DNA of 64,000 nt from Gnetum montanum (lineage: Eukaryota; Streptophyta; Gnetopsida; Gnetales; Gnetaceae). Position 1 is the stretch's first letter; every line of letters starts with the position of its first letter. A program made the translations under genes and the position numbers. A model generated the notes under the pieces. That model saw only the letters and a program-made list of their open reading frames with translations. It searched no databases and had not been told where the DNA came from. The stretch is taken from assembly GCA_015680685.1 (NCBI GenBank), contig MNCI01027262.1, forward strand, positions 418,338 to 482,337, given 5' to 3'. This document shows, one piece after another, positions 1 through 8,767 of this stretch.

Positions 1-460
1 GAATGACAGGATCTGCGTAGTCTGTAATCAATGCAGGGTAGGTGTTAAGCAGGTGTAAAGGCACGTGTAAAGCCAGGGTGGCAAGTGCGTTGGCCAGCAT
101 GTTGTCAGTCCTCGGAACATGTTGGGCATCGAAGGTAATAAATCGTCTCAGAAGATCTTTAGCCTGATCGCAGTAGGGCTGCAAATGTGCAGCCTTGCAG
201 GCATAGACCCCCGTGATTTGATTTATGATTAGCATCGAATCACCCCTAACCGCCAGGTGTTGCACGTCGAGCTCACCTGCAGCTAGTAACCCCCTGAGGA
301 GTCCCTCGTACTCTGCCACATTGTTCGTACAAGGGAAGGTCAATCGATAAGCGTGTAGAGGCACATCCTCAGGCGATAGCGTAAGGACAGTGGCAGCACT
401 GCCGCCTCTGGCAGTTGAAGCTCTGTCGAAGTACAACGTTGCTTCGAGGCCTGTCGAGAT
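1..460 (-). pseudogene. Archaeal-type RNase H (aRNH) of Ogre-A, partial
   Basis: The minus-strand translation gives an RNase HI fold of the archaeal type typical of Tat elements. Visible blocks are TNNVAEYEGLLRGLLA, then VRGDSMLIINQITG, then a tail QHVPRTDNMLANALA. These carry the Glu, Asp and C-terminal Asn/Ala features of the family. The first strand reads YFDRAS, where family members usually have a Gly after the Asp. It follows the retroviral-type RNase H, the usual Tat order. The region runs off the window start and the segment 461-571 is a linker. The same domain occurs in Ogre-DE near 29.3-29.75 kb. Confidence 0.85.
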
Positions 461-571
461 AGGGCTTAAACTATGTACATATTCGTCTGGAAACTCTGGT
501 TCTATTATTGCGTGATTGTTAATCGGCGAAGTTGTTAACTGGTCAGCTATTGCTTGGCCCTTCGTGGATGA

Positions 572-1120
572 TTAACCAATATAGTGCAGGTCAAATTCCG
601 CAGTGATAGCCTTCCAGCGAGCTATTTTTCTACTCTCGTATAAGCTATGCGTAGTGGCTCTAAGGATGTTATTTTTACAAATGACGTTAACTTGACTACG
701 AACCAGATAATGCCTACATTTCTTGAGCGTAAAAACTAATGCTAAGCAATTATGCTCAACGTTGTTGTATCTCGTCTCGTACGCACATAGAGCGTGACTC
801 AGGTAATAGATGGGCATTTCTGACCCATCATCCCTCTTTTGACAAAGCAACGCTGCTATTGCTACGTGCAAAGTGGCGAGGTAAATGAAAAAAGGCGAGT
901 CTCTTTGTGGTGGGAAAACCGTCGGTAGATGTTGCAGTTCCTGTTTTAAGCTGTCAAACGCACGTTGGCAATCGTCAGTCCATTCAAAATTAACCCCCTT
1001 TTTCAGCAAATGTTGCATAGGATGTAATTTGTCGATTAACCTCGAAATGAATCTGCGTATAAACTGTAAGCGTCCCTGTAACCCGCATAATTGCTTGAGG
1101 TCTGTGGGAGGCTTTAACAC
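572..1120 (-). pseudogene. RNase H (retroviral type) of Ogre-A
   Basis: The frame begins with the connection segment (LKPPTDLKQLCGLQ, then FIRRFISRL) and continues into RNase H. Recognisable blocks are a start like QRAFDSLKQEL, the region FFIYLATLHVAIAALLCQ, the YYLSHAL block and a YNNVEHNCLALVFTLKKCRHYL block. The usual DAS/DSS at the first catalytic position is replaced by ATLH, so catalysis is doubtful. It ends in a TAA at 572. It is in a different frame from the RT segment upstream because of the junction near 1155. The Ogre-DE equivalent is at about 29.9-30.25 kb. Confidence 0.85.
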
Positions 1121-1913
1121 AACAATGGCTTTGCGTATAAATTGTAAGCGTCCCCCAGGGTATCATGAACGTTGTGGTCAACTGATGTTCTGGGTTGATG
1201 CGAATCTGGTTATAGCCTGAAAAGCCATCCATGAAGGACAGAAGCGCATGCCCAGCTGTTGTATCCATTAGCTGATCGATACTCGGCAATGGAAATTTAT
1301 TTTTGATTGTGGCCTTGTTTAAGTCCCGGAAGTCTATGCATATACGTATACTCCTGGTCTTCTTCGGCACGACCACGATGTTAGATACCCAGTCCGAATA
1401 ATTGCCTGCGCGGATGAAACCAGCCTAGTATAGCTTAGTTATCTCATCACGCACCGCTAGCGCAATCTCTGGTTTGATCTTGCATGCCTTTTGTCTAACC
1501 GCTTTGATCTGTGGGTCGAGGATAATGTTATGCTGGATTAATCTAGGATCTAACCCAGGCATATCCTCATATGACCATGCAAAGACAATGATGTTGTCTT
1601 GCAGGACCTGTTTTATTGCGTTGTGCATTTTTTTGTTTAACAGAGGACTGACCTTGAGTGTTTTGGTCTCACCCCTGTGCGTAACTATAGGGACCTCACA
1701 AAGGGGGTCTTCGGTTATGTCCCCGGCTTCCAGGTCTAGCGTGCGCGTGGACTGTTCTGGCTAGTCTGGGGACGCTTCTGATGCAGCTATGGTTACGCCT
1801 GCTAAAGGTGGGTTAATGTCTACTAGCGTAGAGTCAAATTGTCTAATTAAGTGCCCGTATGGGCCTGTCAAAGTTAAAGGTGTTGAAATTGTGGCATCCA
1901 TCCTCCGTCTATC
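1121..1913 (-). pseudogene. Reverse transcriptase fragment of Ogre-A, catalytic box deleted
   Basis: One frame runs from an ATG at 1901 to about 1160 and is broken by TAG at 1761-1763 and 1425-1427; the second lies where Gln is expected (KLY-stop-AGFIR). RT fingers and palm blocks are clear: VVPKKTRSIRICIDFRDLNK, then FPLPSIDQLMD, then LLSFMDGFSGYNQI. After the TTFMIPWG block the sequence jumps directly to KAIVVLKPP of the connection domain. The segment with the YVDD box (present but mutated to YVSE in Ogre-DE) is missing. The junction contains a 23-bp copy of downstream sequence (1132-1154 repeats 1054-1076) and shifts the frame. The exon probably starts at the splice acceptor ending at 1914. 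Confidence 0.88.
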
Positions 1914-2172
1914 CTGCAAAACCGGCAAGTGCGTAAATGGTTAGGAGACAAGTGACTAGATGTCGCCAAATGTGGAAGGTTAACTGAATTTTGAAAAAAC
2001 ATAGACAAAGCTTGTAATCAATGTAACCCGATTACGAGGCGATAAGATGTGGTAGTTTAACGTCATTTCGGACAGTGGAGCATGCGATATCGGCCGCATT
2101 AATATCGAGATTTGTGGATTCCGTTTCAGGAAATGTCCGCCTAAGTCTGATATCAAGTCGGTGATCCTCGCG

Positions 2173-2312
2173 TATAAGTAGATGGTTTTTCGATAAGAAG
2201 CGGTTGTTGGAAATTGTGAATTTGAATTTGCAAGGAAGAGCAGAGAAAAGGGAGAGCAGAGAAGAAGAAGAGCAGAGAAGAAGAAGAGCAAAGAAGAAGA
2301 AGAGCAAAGACA
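2173..2312 (+). promoter_or_regulatory. Candidate promoter and GA-rich leader of the antisense gene
   Basis: A TATA-like TATAAGTA sits at 2173-2180, nearly 200 bases before the antisense start codon at 2368. A purine-only tract at about 2233-2312 follows, built of GAAGAGCAGA/GAAGAAGAAGAGCA units. Purine-rich repeats are common in plant 5' UTRs. Open frames across this tract are compositional and not coding. Confidence 0.4.
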
Positions 2313-2367
2313 GGGAACCTTGCGAGGATTTGCAAGTAAGCTATGAAGAAGTTCTACAACTGTTGCG

Positions 2368-4236
2368 ATGGCACCAAAGGCAAAGAAGAAGAATGCAAAA
2401 CTGGCTAAGATTGACGAAGTGCAGGCAAGTTTGAACTACGTCTCGCAGGCGCTGATCGATGTTTGCGACCCGACGCCTCTTAACCGGTAGGTCATTCTCC
2501 CTGCACTTACGTTTGTTCTATATGTCTATTTTGTTTTTTTTGTTTGCTTTTGAATGTCTTTTGCGTGAATGCGAATGTCGAAATTACGGACCTTGGGTTA
2601 ATGCGAGGGTTTTGGTGAGGTTGCATTCTTTGCCGTTGTCAGGGACAGACCTTGCGTCGTTGCAAGGGTTTTGAAAATTTTTGGCATGGTTGTGTTTTAC
2701 GAATTCTGTTTTAGTTGTGCAAATGTGGATGTAGGTGTTAATGAGTCTTAGTTTTTACCGACAGCATCGTGCTGAAGCCCGTTCTGATTGTGCTGGACAT
2801 CATTGGGGTTTTATGCTGGGTGAACCCTATCGTTCCAAATGTTCCTCCCCCTCACACCAGAGTGCAGGGGAAGGCCATTTGGTTCAGAAAAGGGGCGCTG
2901 GAATTCCTGCAGTTTTTGCTGCGCAATTTCAGCATCATTATTTGGTCCAATGTGGCCGGAGATGTTGCTGGTGCCATTTTGGAGCACCTATTGCCAAGGT
3001 CTTCACAGGGGGTTTTGGATTACTTGACGGATGGGGCCATCGAGATAGGCTATCCTGAAGACCGAGTGCTCAGCTCCCGGGGTCTAAGGAGCTTACACTG
3101 GATCTGAAATATGGCCCGTTTCAACTGTTATCATGCATACAACACATTGTTTGTGGCTCACCATGTGTCAACGTACTTCCAGAACCCTCAAGGCACGGTG
3201 TACTACGTAGGCAGGTAAGGAGTTCTGGCTAGCTGTATTGTCTTTTATTATGTTACAATGTCTATTTTTGTTGCAAGAGGAGTCTAAATGTAGAGCGTAG
3301 ATTAAGCTTACGCTGTATGGTACAGGTTTTTCATACGCGACAACAAACTAATCGGCGACAGCGATACGCTGCCCTGGGCTGAAACGACAAGGCTCGAGTG
3401 ACAGGGGACGAAGACTGGCGTACTGCTGTTATTGATCACTCCCGCTATTGGACAACGATCAAGAATAACGTACAGACCAGTCGAACGTTAGTAGAGCAAA
3501 GGATGCAAATAGAGCTCCTTGCTCAGAAAAGTCGAGACTGGAGGGACTACTGCGCAGGTGTGCAAGAATGGGGACAGAAAGAGAAGGACCACAAGCACGT
3601 GTACAAAAGGGAAAGCGCCGCCTACAGAAAATGCTACCGCGATTCCGCTATTAAAGCTTGATCTTTGGAGGTCTTTGTGGACACCATCGGAGTGTCGGAA
3701 GCTTTTAAGAAGTTTGAGGAACAGGTGACCGTAACTGCGTCTCCAGAGAGAGCGATGGTCTTCCCTGGGAATCAAGCTTCAATCCCTACTTTCTACCCCG
3801 ATCCTCCCTCTTGGAGTAGCGTGGAGAAAGGGAAGGTGAAAGCAGGGGCAGCTTTGGGCGAGGATGTGTGGCAAGACCTAACAGAGGACAAAATCATGCA
3901 GCGTCTGTGGGCCGGCTTGGACAAACTTCCCTTTGCTATGGAAGCGGGGCCGTCGCGAGTAAGTTTACTCATGACTTAGCCGGCTAATTTCCTGACTAGC
4001 ATTGTTTATTCTAATTGTTTTTATGTTCTTTGGCCTAGATACTAGAAGGAGGTAGAGAAAGTACGCCAGCGGAAGTGGAAATAGTGGAAGCAGAAGTGGA
4101 ACGAAGTGATGAAGGGCATCCTCCAGTGGAGCCAATGCTAGAACGAGAGCCTCATAAGGGGGCAATCTTTCATGAAGGGGTAATTCCCAGAAACGATGGC
4201 CCGCTGGAGGACGACCTTTTGGGACTGGATCCATAG
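2368..4236 (+). pseudogene. Antisense four-exon gene in Ogre-A: NIF/FCP1-like HAD fold plus unknown domain
   Basis: Exons inferred on the plus strand are 2368-2486, 2765-3214, 3326-3958 and 4039-4236, with GT/AG borders. Exon 1 encodes a Lys-rich start (MAPKAKKKNAKLAK). It joins exon 2 in phase 2 and opens a frame resembling the HAD-superfamily FCP1/SCP (NLI-interacting factor) domain. Blocks seen are KPVLIVLDIIGVLC, KGALEFLQFLLRNFSIIIWS, CYHAYNTLFVA and NPQGTVYYVG. The DxDG nucleophile motif has become DIIG and the DD motif is VAHH, so no phosphatase activity is expected. Exon 2 has a TGA at 3105-3107. Exon 3 has a frame break and two stops, and encodes an unknown domain with EWGQKEKDHKHVYKRE. 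Exon 4 is fully open, acidic and ends at TAG 4234-4236. Middle exons present in Ogre-DE and -F are absent. Confidence 0.7.
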
Positions 4237-4401
4237 TTGAAGGACACTGGTGACAGTGGCAGCAGGGGGAATGCATGATTTTGTTAATGTTTGTGTAATA
4301 TCATGTCTCAAATGACTTGCAAATGTTATAAAACTTGATTGAATGTTAAGTGCTTATCATTTTTTTTGTTTATAAATGTAATGGTAATGGAGCATAGGTC
4401 T

Positions 4402-4480
4402 TAGTTTAAGGCCGTTGCAGGCCAAGAGCGTAAGAGATAAATAGTTTAAGGCCGTTGCGGGCCAAGAGCGTAAACGATAA
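4402..4480. repeat. Two 40-bp tandem units with GGCC palindromes
   Basis: TAGTTTAAGGCCGTTGC recurs with a 40-bp period at 4402 and 4442. Each unit contains GGCC twice and ends AAGAGCGTAA. The same TAGTTTAAGGCC core forms longer arrays at the equivalent place in Ogre-D2 and Ogre-DE. Confidence 0.75.
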
Positions 4481-4702
4481 CTTGAGTAAATGTAATCCGG
4501 GATAAATGCGTAAAGGAATGAGCATAGCTAACATGCAAGAAAATAACAAGCGTAAACGCAGAGAAAACACGCAAGAAAATGCCAAGCATAATCAACAAAA
4601 AGAAGACGTAGCATAAAAGTGTATTGAAACAAACAAAGGAGCAGCCAAACGGAGAGTATGCAAACTTACACGTGAATAGTGCTATACGCAGAAGACCATT
4701 GT

Positions 4703-5974
4703 TCAGCTGTCGATACGCAATTGCTTCTTAATGGCCTTCACGTTGAGCGCTGCGTAAGGGCGAGGAGGTTTGGGGTCTGCCTCCTCTACGCTGTCATTCG
4801 GAAATGGCAGGTCGGCCCAGGTGAGACCATTGTCTCCATTGTCTTTGTTGTTGTCTTGTTCAGGGGCTTGGAGATGGGACTGATCGTCAGCCGTTTCGAT
4901 CTCCGAACCTCGTTCTTCTTCGATATTGTTAACGGTCCTGGGGGTGACCTCATCGCCGCATATGACAACCTCCCCTCCGGCGTAGGGCAGGTGTATCTCC
5001 TGATGGATCGACAACAAGACCACCCTCAGCTGGGCTAACCACGACCTCCCTAAGATCAGGTTGAAGCCAGGCATCTCCTCGACAACTAAGAACGTGGCTT
5101 TCGTTGGGAATTGATTCCCCGTCACAAACTCAATACGCACCGTCCCCTTGACCTGAACCCGTGCTCCATTGAATGATTTTACGCAGGCTGTCGTCGTGGG
5201 AGTGATCTGGTCGACCAAACCCAGCCTATCCACGATGGAATAGGGAAAGACATTAGCAGCTGCACCATCATCCACGTGCACCCTCCGAATCCGGTACTGG
5301 TCGACCCGAATAGTGATGAACATTGGCTCAGTCGTTACTTGACCTTTCTTCGGATCATCTTTAATAGACTCGTCCAGAAAGGTCAACGAGGCAGGCTTAG
5401 GTGTTTCAGCTTCAGGAGGAAACATGATAGCGTGTATCGCTTCCTCTTCCGCCGGGAGGCTGGCATCCACTGATATGGACGTCAACATGCGTACCATAGC
5501 CTCGCGGTGTTCTCGAGAAGTCATCAAGAGGTCGTACAAGCTTAGCGTTGTGTTCTTCTGCTTGAGAGCTTGTTTAACCTGCATGAACACATCGAGGAGG
5601 TCTTTCTCTTGGCAGGATGGTTTACCTCCCTTGTCCTCCTCCATCCGGCCCAAGAGACGGATCTCTCGAGATGGAGCGGTGTCAGTGGGAGGGTTGTTTT
5701 GTTTTCCGACGAGAGAAGGTGGCTGCGTTTCTGCACCCTTGGCCTGTTTTTGAGGCATAGACATAGGTACAGAGTCCAGGGGCCTAGGCTTAGGGAAGCC
5801 AAGCGTAGAGTCATCTTTCGTCGCGCTAGCTCCAGTATTCTCCTCCTTTCGCTTGGGAGGCGATGACTGATAGTGCTGGCTGGAGGTCTGCCCCTGCGTG
5901 AGAGGAGCAGCCTGTGGTTTTGGCATCCTAATGATGAAGGGTGCTCTCGGGGTAGGCGCAGCCGAAGCCGCGGC
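4703..5974 (-). CDS. Aspartic protease (pro) of Ogre-A
   Basis: This is the second part of the joined gag-pro frame, open over 407 codons from the Met at 5926 and in phase with gag across a single TAA (5975-5977). The retropepsin core shows VHVDDGAAANVFPYSIVDRL, with the catalytic Asp in DDGA, and the flap-distal motif LILGRSWL. The N-terminal 150-200 residues are a charged, low-complexity linker. The frame ends KAIKKQLRIDS then TGA. A stop occurs at the same place in Ogre-D2 and -DE, so this is the real C terminus of gag-pro. It would process the Gag precursor in virus-like particles. This is the best preserved pol-type domain in the window. Confidence 0.88.
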   Translation of the reverse strand, partial: AAASAAPTPRAPFIIRMPKPQAAPLTQGQTSSQHYQSSPPKRKEENTGASATKDDSTLGFPKPRPLDSVPMSMPQKQAKGAETQPPSLVGKQNNPPTDTAPSREIRLLGRMEEDKGGKPSCQEKDLLDVFMQVKQALKQKNTTLSLYDLLMTSREHREAMVRMLTSISVDASLPAEEEAIHAIMFPPEAETPKPASLTFLDESIKDDPKKGQVTTEPMFITIRVDQYRIRRVHVDDGAAANVFPYSIVDRLGLVDQITPTTTACVKSFNGARVQVKGTVRIEFVTGNQFPTKATFLVVEEMPGFNLILGRSWLAQLRVVLLSIHQEIHLPYAGGEVVICGDEVTPRTVNNIEEERGSEIETADDQSHLQAPEQDNNKDNGDNGLTWADLPFPNDSVEEADPKPPRPYAALNVKAIKKQLRIDS

Positions 5975-8467
5975 TTAGGTAGTAGCATGTGACTGAGGCC
6001 GTACCTGAGAAGGTGCCCGTATGATGAACGGCGGCCGTGAGACCCCACCTGCTACCGAAGAAGTAGTCGGCCCCCTTTGTGAGCTGGCGGGCACATGCAA
6101 AACAAAAGGCTGTTTTGGTTGTCCCTTTCGCTCGCTGTCCGTACTTACCACAGTGATTGTATAAGGATCGTAGCTTGTGTTTAAGGGATCCTTGTATACA
6201 TGCAATGTTTGGTTTTCTGGACACGTAGGGTTATTACTGTCTAGTTTCAGATGACCTTCGTCGATCATGCGTTGAATATCGTCCTTCAATGCCCAGCAGT
6301 AATCCGTGTCGTGACCACACATCTGGTGGTAGTCACAGAAACGATCCAGCCTGAAAGATCTCGGAACTGCCTGCTCGTTAGGCAGAGCTAAAGAGGGGTC
6401 CTTTAGCAATTCATAGTGATGCCTGTGACGCTTCAGGGCCTCCTCGGACACCTTCTTAGTTTGAATGTGTCCTGCCACTAACAGTTGTTTTAGCAGTTCA
6501 GAATGTTTCATGGGTAAAGCCACGTATTTTGAATAATCTTTACGCTCAAAATTTGACTTTGGCTGGGGGGCCTGTTCAGGGGCAGCCGTGGCCTGGCTGG
6601 TGCTGGCATCAGCCGTGGCCTCAGGCGGTGCTGTTGCTGGAGCTTTCTTGCTCTTATTCTTTGCATTCTTAGTCAGCGCAGCTATAGTAGTTGTCGCTGC
6701 CTTGCCCTTGTCCTTTTCTTTGTTATGCGTGTTCTTGTAAGTGATATATGCCGGGTCTTTGATGGCCTTCGCAGCATCTTGGATGCCCTGGACTTCGGTG
6801 AAGGCCTGACGTAAATCACCAGGGGAAAGGTAATACAGCTTCGACTTAATAAAGTCGTTGACTGCTCCCTTGATTATAGCCAGCAGGTGGGAGTCCGCAA
6901 TCGGATCACGGATCTCATTCAAGGTAGCATTCCAACGCTGTATAAACTTTTGGACTGGCTCGAGCGGGGCTTGTTTCACCCCCATAAGCTGTTCTAACGT
7001 GACTTCCGGCTTCATGTTGTATCTAAATCGGGTCACAAATTGGGTTAGCAGCTCTTCCAAGGTTGGAATGGAAGAGCGTGTGAGAGCTCTATACCAGTCT
7101 AAAGCCTTCCCCATCAATGACATCGCGAAGACTCGGATTAAAGTGTGCAGCCACTGTTGTAACAACAAAGATTCGGATCTAAAGGTAGCCAGATGGGTGT
7201 TGGGACCCCCCTCCCCGTTATACTTGGTAAAATGTGGGAGGGACATCCCTGGAGGCAACGACAACATGGGGATAGCTGGATCGATCGGATCATCCTGATA
7301 GAAATCCATGATCTGAATGGTATCAGATCCAACGGTCTTGAGGCGTCGCACCTCCTCAGTAAGTGTCTGGATAAGCTGGAATGCTTGATCTAGACCTGGT
7401 GAGGGAGGTGTTTGTGCAGCAGGAATAGGAGGTTGGACTGGGCATGCAGCCCTAGGAAACTGGAATGCAAGAGGTGGCTGGTTAACCACTGGTTGGGTAG
7501 GGATCCCTGTAGGCTGGAGGACCTGCGAAGACCACCATCCACCGGCTTGAGACAAGGGATTAACTCCTGCCTACTGTGCCAGATAATGGTATGTATATCG
7601 AGGCAACACCTGCGAAAATTGTGCCGCAGGTGTAACCAAAGGCTGTGCACCATACACCGCAGATGGGTGTTGTTGTGCAGCAGGGTTGGTCCACTAACTT
7701 GTTGCAGGGTATTGAACAAAGGTTTTCTGTGGTATAGTTACAGTATGTGGCTGAGTCGGCGGGGGCAGAAACTTTTACACTGAGCGAGTTGTTGGTATAG
7801 TGTGAGACTGTGCCTGAGGGATGAAATGAGAGGCGGTGGTCGCCAGGATCACCGCCGGAATACTAAGCACCTGCTGCGACGGACCCACCTCTGCGTTATG
7901 GTGCGGTAATTGCATTTGCAAACCAGACGGCTGCGCATTGGCAAGTGGAAATATAGGGATGTGCGTCTACGTGGTCGCGGCTGGGTTAAGAGAGGCTACC
8001 TCTCCGTCAAAAGGGAACAACGGATCCTCTTGCGTGTGGAGGGGCAAAGTATGGAACGAATGTTCCGACATGGCCGTGAATTCGTCCTCTGCCTCTTCCT
8101 CCCACTGGGGCTTCGCCACAGGTTGTGAAGTCTGGCCTCTGGTCATGACCAACTGTGCCATAATTTCATGTTGGTGCTCGGTCCAGGGGATTATGTCATA
8201 GGCGGTTGGCTTAAAATCATGACCCCCCCGATGGAGCGCTTCAAAGTTTCGCTTTGCCTCCTGCTCGGCTCGGCTAAGAGCCAGCCTCGCCTGGATCTTA
8301 ACGCATATGAAATTGTATTCTTCAGGGGTTATGGCCGGAAAGATAGGCTCTTTCCCCTGAAGCCTCAATGATTGGTGCAATGGCCCCTGAGGTCCCGTTG
8401 CACCGGGGGCTGGTCCTGTGACCACCGTAGGATTCACAGGCGCGATGCCTAGATCGAGGGTAACCAT
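5975..8467 (-). pseudogene. Gag polyprotein of Ogre-A, one frame with nonsense codons
   Basis: A single reading frame runs from ATG 8467 into pro with no frameshift. It is broken only by TAG or TAA at 7967, 7775, 7694, 7571 and 5975 (lowest base of each codon), each readable as a C-to-T change in a Gln codon. Residues about 1-300 are Pro/Gln-rich. The capsid-like Retrotrans_gag region covers roughly codons 420-540 (blocks MGKALDWYRAL, LEELLTQFVTRFRYN, QRWNATLNEI). Near codon 710 lies a knuckle-like CDYHQMCGHDTDYC (C-x3-H-x4-H-x4-C), as in Tat Gags. A repeated PF-hydrophobic-His/Arg-x-Pro motif marks the gag-pro border. The role is assembly of the intracellular particle and RNA packaging. Confidence 0.88.
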
Positions 8468-8739
8468 GGCGGTTGTGTTTCAGTAAAAAGAGTCCATTGA
8501 TCAATGAAATCGAGAGTGATTGATAATTGGATCTAAAAGCGAATGGCTGGCAACAGATCGGATCTAAAAGCGAATGGCTGGCAACAAACGCACAAAAGGC
8601 TTTCTACCCTGTAGGATTTCAAAGAAATCATCCTTGCGACCGATCTATACCACGCGATTAACCGTAGACTTTCCTAGAGGTATTACGTCTATGGTTTAGG
8701 GTATGGATCTCTAACAGGGTTACCCGAAATATTCGGATT
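8468..8739 (-). other. Ogre-A untranslated leader between primer site and gag
   Basis: No coding frame. It contains a direct repeat GGATCTAAAAGCGAATGGCTGGCAACA at about 8527 and 8560. Packaging signals would be expected here, but none can be recognised by eye. Confidence 0.5.
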
Positions 8740-8767
8740 GGAGGTTCAAGCCCTCCTTCTAGCGCTA
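8740..8767 (-). other. Primer binding site, tRNA-Asn, with extended match
   Basis: Read on the plus strand this is the 3' end of plant tRNA-Asn(GUU): T-stem GGAGG, loop TTCAAGC, stem CCTCC, acceptor TTCTAGCG, then CTA in place of CCA. The element therefore carries its complement six bases from the LTR end, the correct place for a minus-strand primer site. The match covers about 28 bases rather than the usual 12-18. Confidence 0.8.

Larger units (their letters stand above)
1914..4669 (-). other. Candidate Ogre-type intron between pro and RT
   Basis: Ogre elements are known to carry an intron between the gag-pro and RT frames. Here a minus-strand donor GTAAGT (4669-4664) lies about 35 bases after the gag-pro stop. 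A good acceptor, GGTTTTGCAG (last base 1914), lies 13 bases before the RT start codon at 1901. Ogre-DE has the related GTTTTGGAAG at the matching place. The interval holds the whole antisense gene. The donor is less certain because gag-pro already ends at TGA (4705-4703) before it, so splicing would not simply fuse gag-pro to RT. No transcript evidence is available. Confidence 0.5.

Noticed and set aside
2204-2434. A 76-codon Glu/Arg/Lys-rich open frame
   Set aside because: Produced by a purine-only repeat in the antisense leader; the gene start fits ATG 2368 in another frame.
2459-2674. A 71-codon hydrophobic frame
   Set aside because: It lies within the T-rich intron between antisense exons 1 and 2.
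4679-5866. Plus-strand open frames opposite pro
   Set aside because: Shadows of the intact protease frame; no independent motif.
8711-8767. A tRNA gene suggested by a perfect T-arm and acceptor end
   Set aside because: D-arm and anticodon arm are absent, and the position next to the LTR end shows it is the tRNA-Asn primer site read in reverse.
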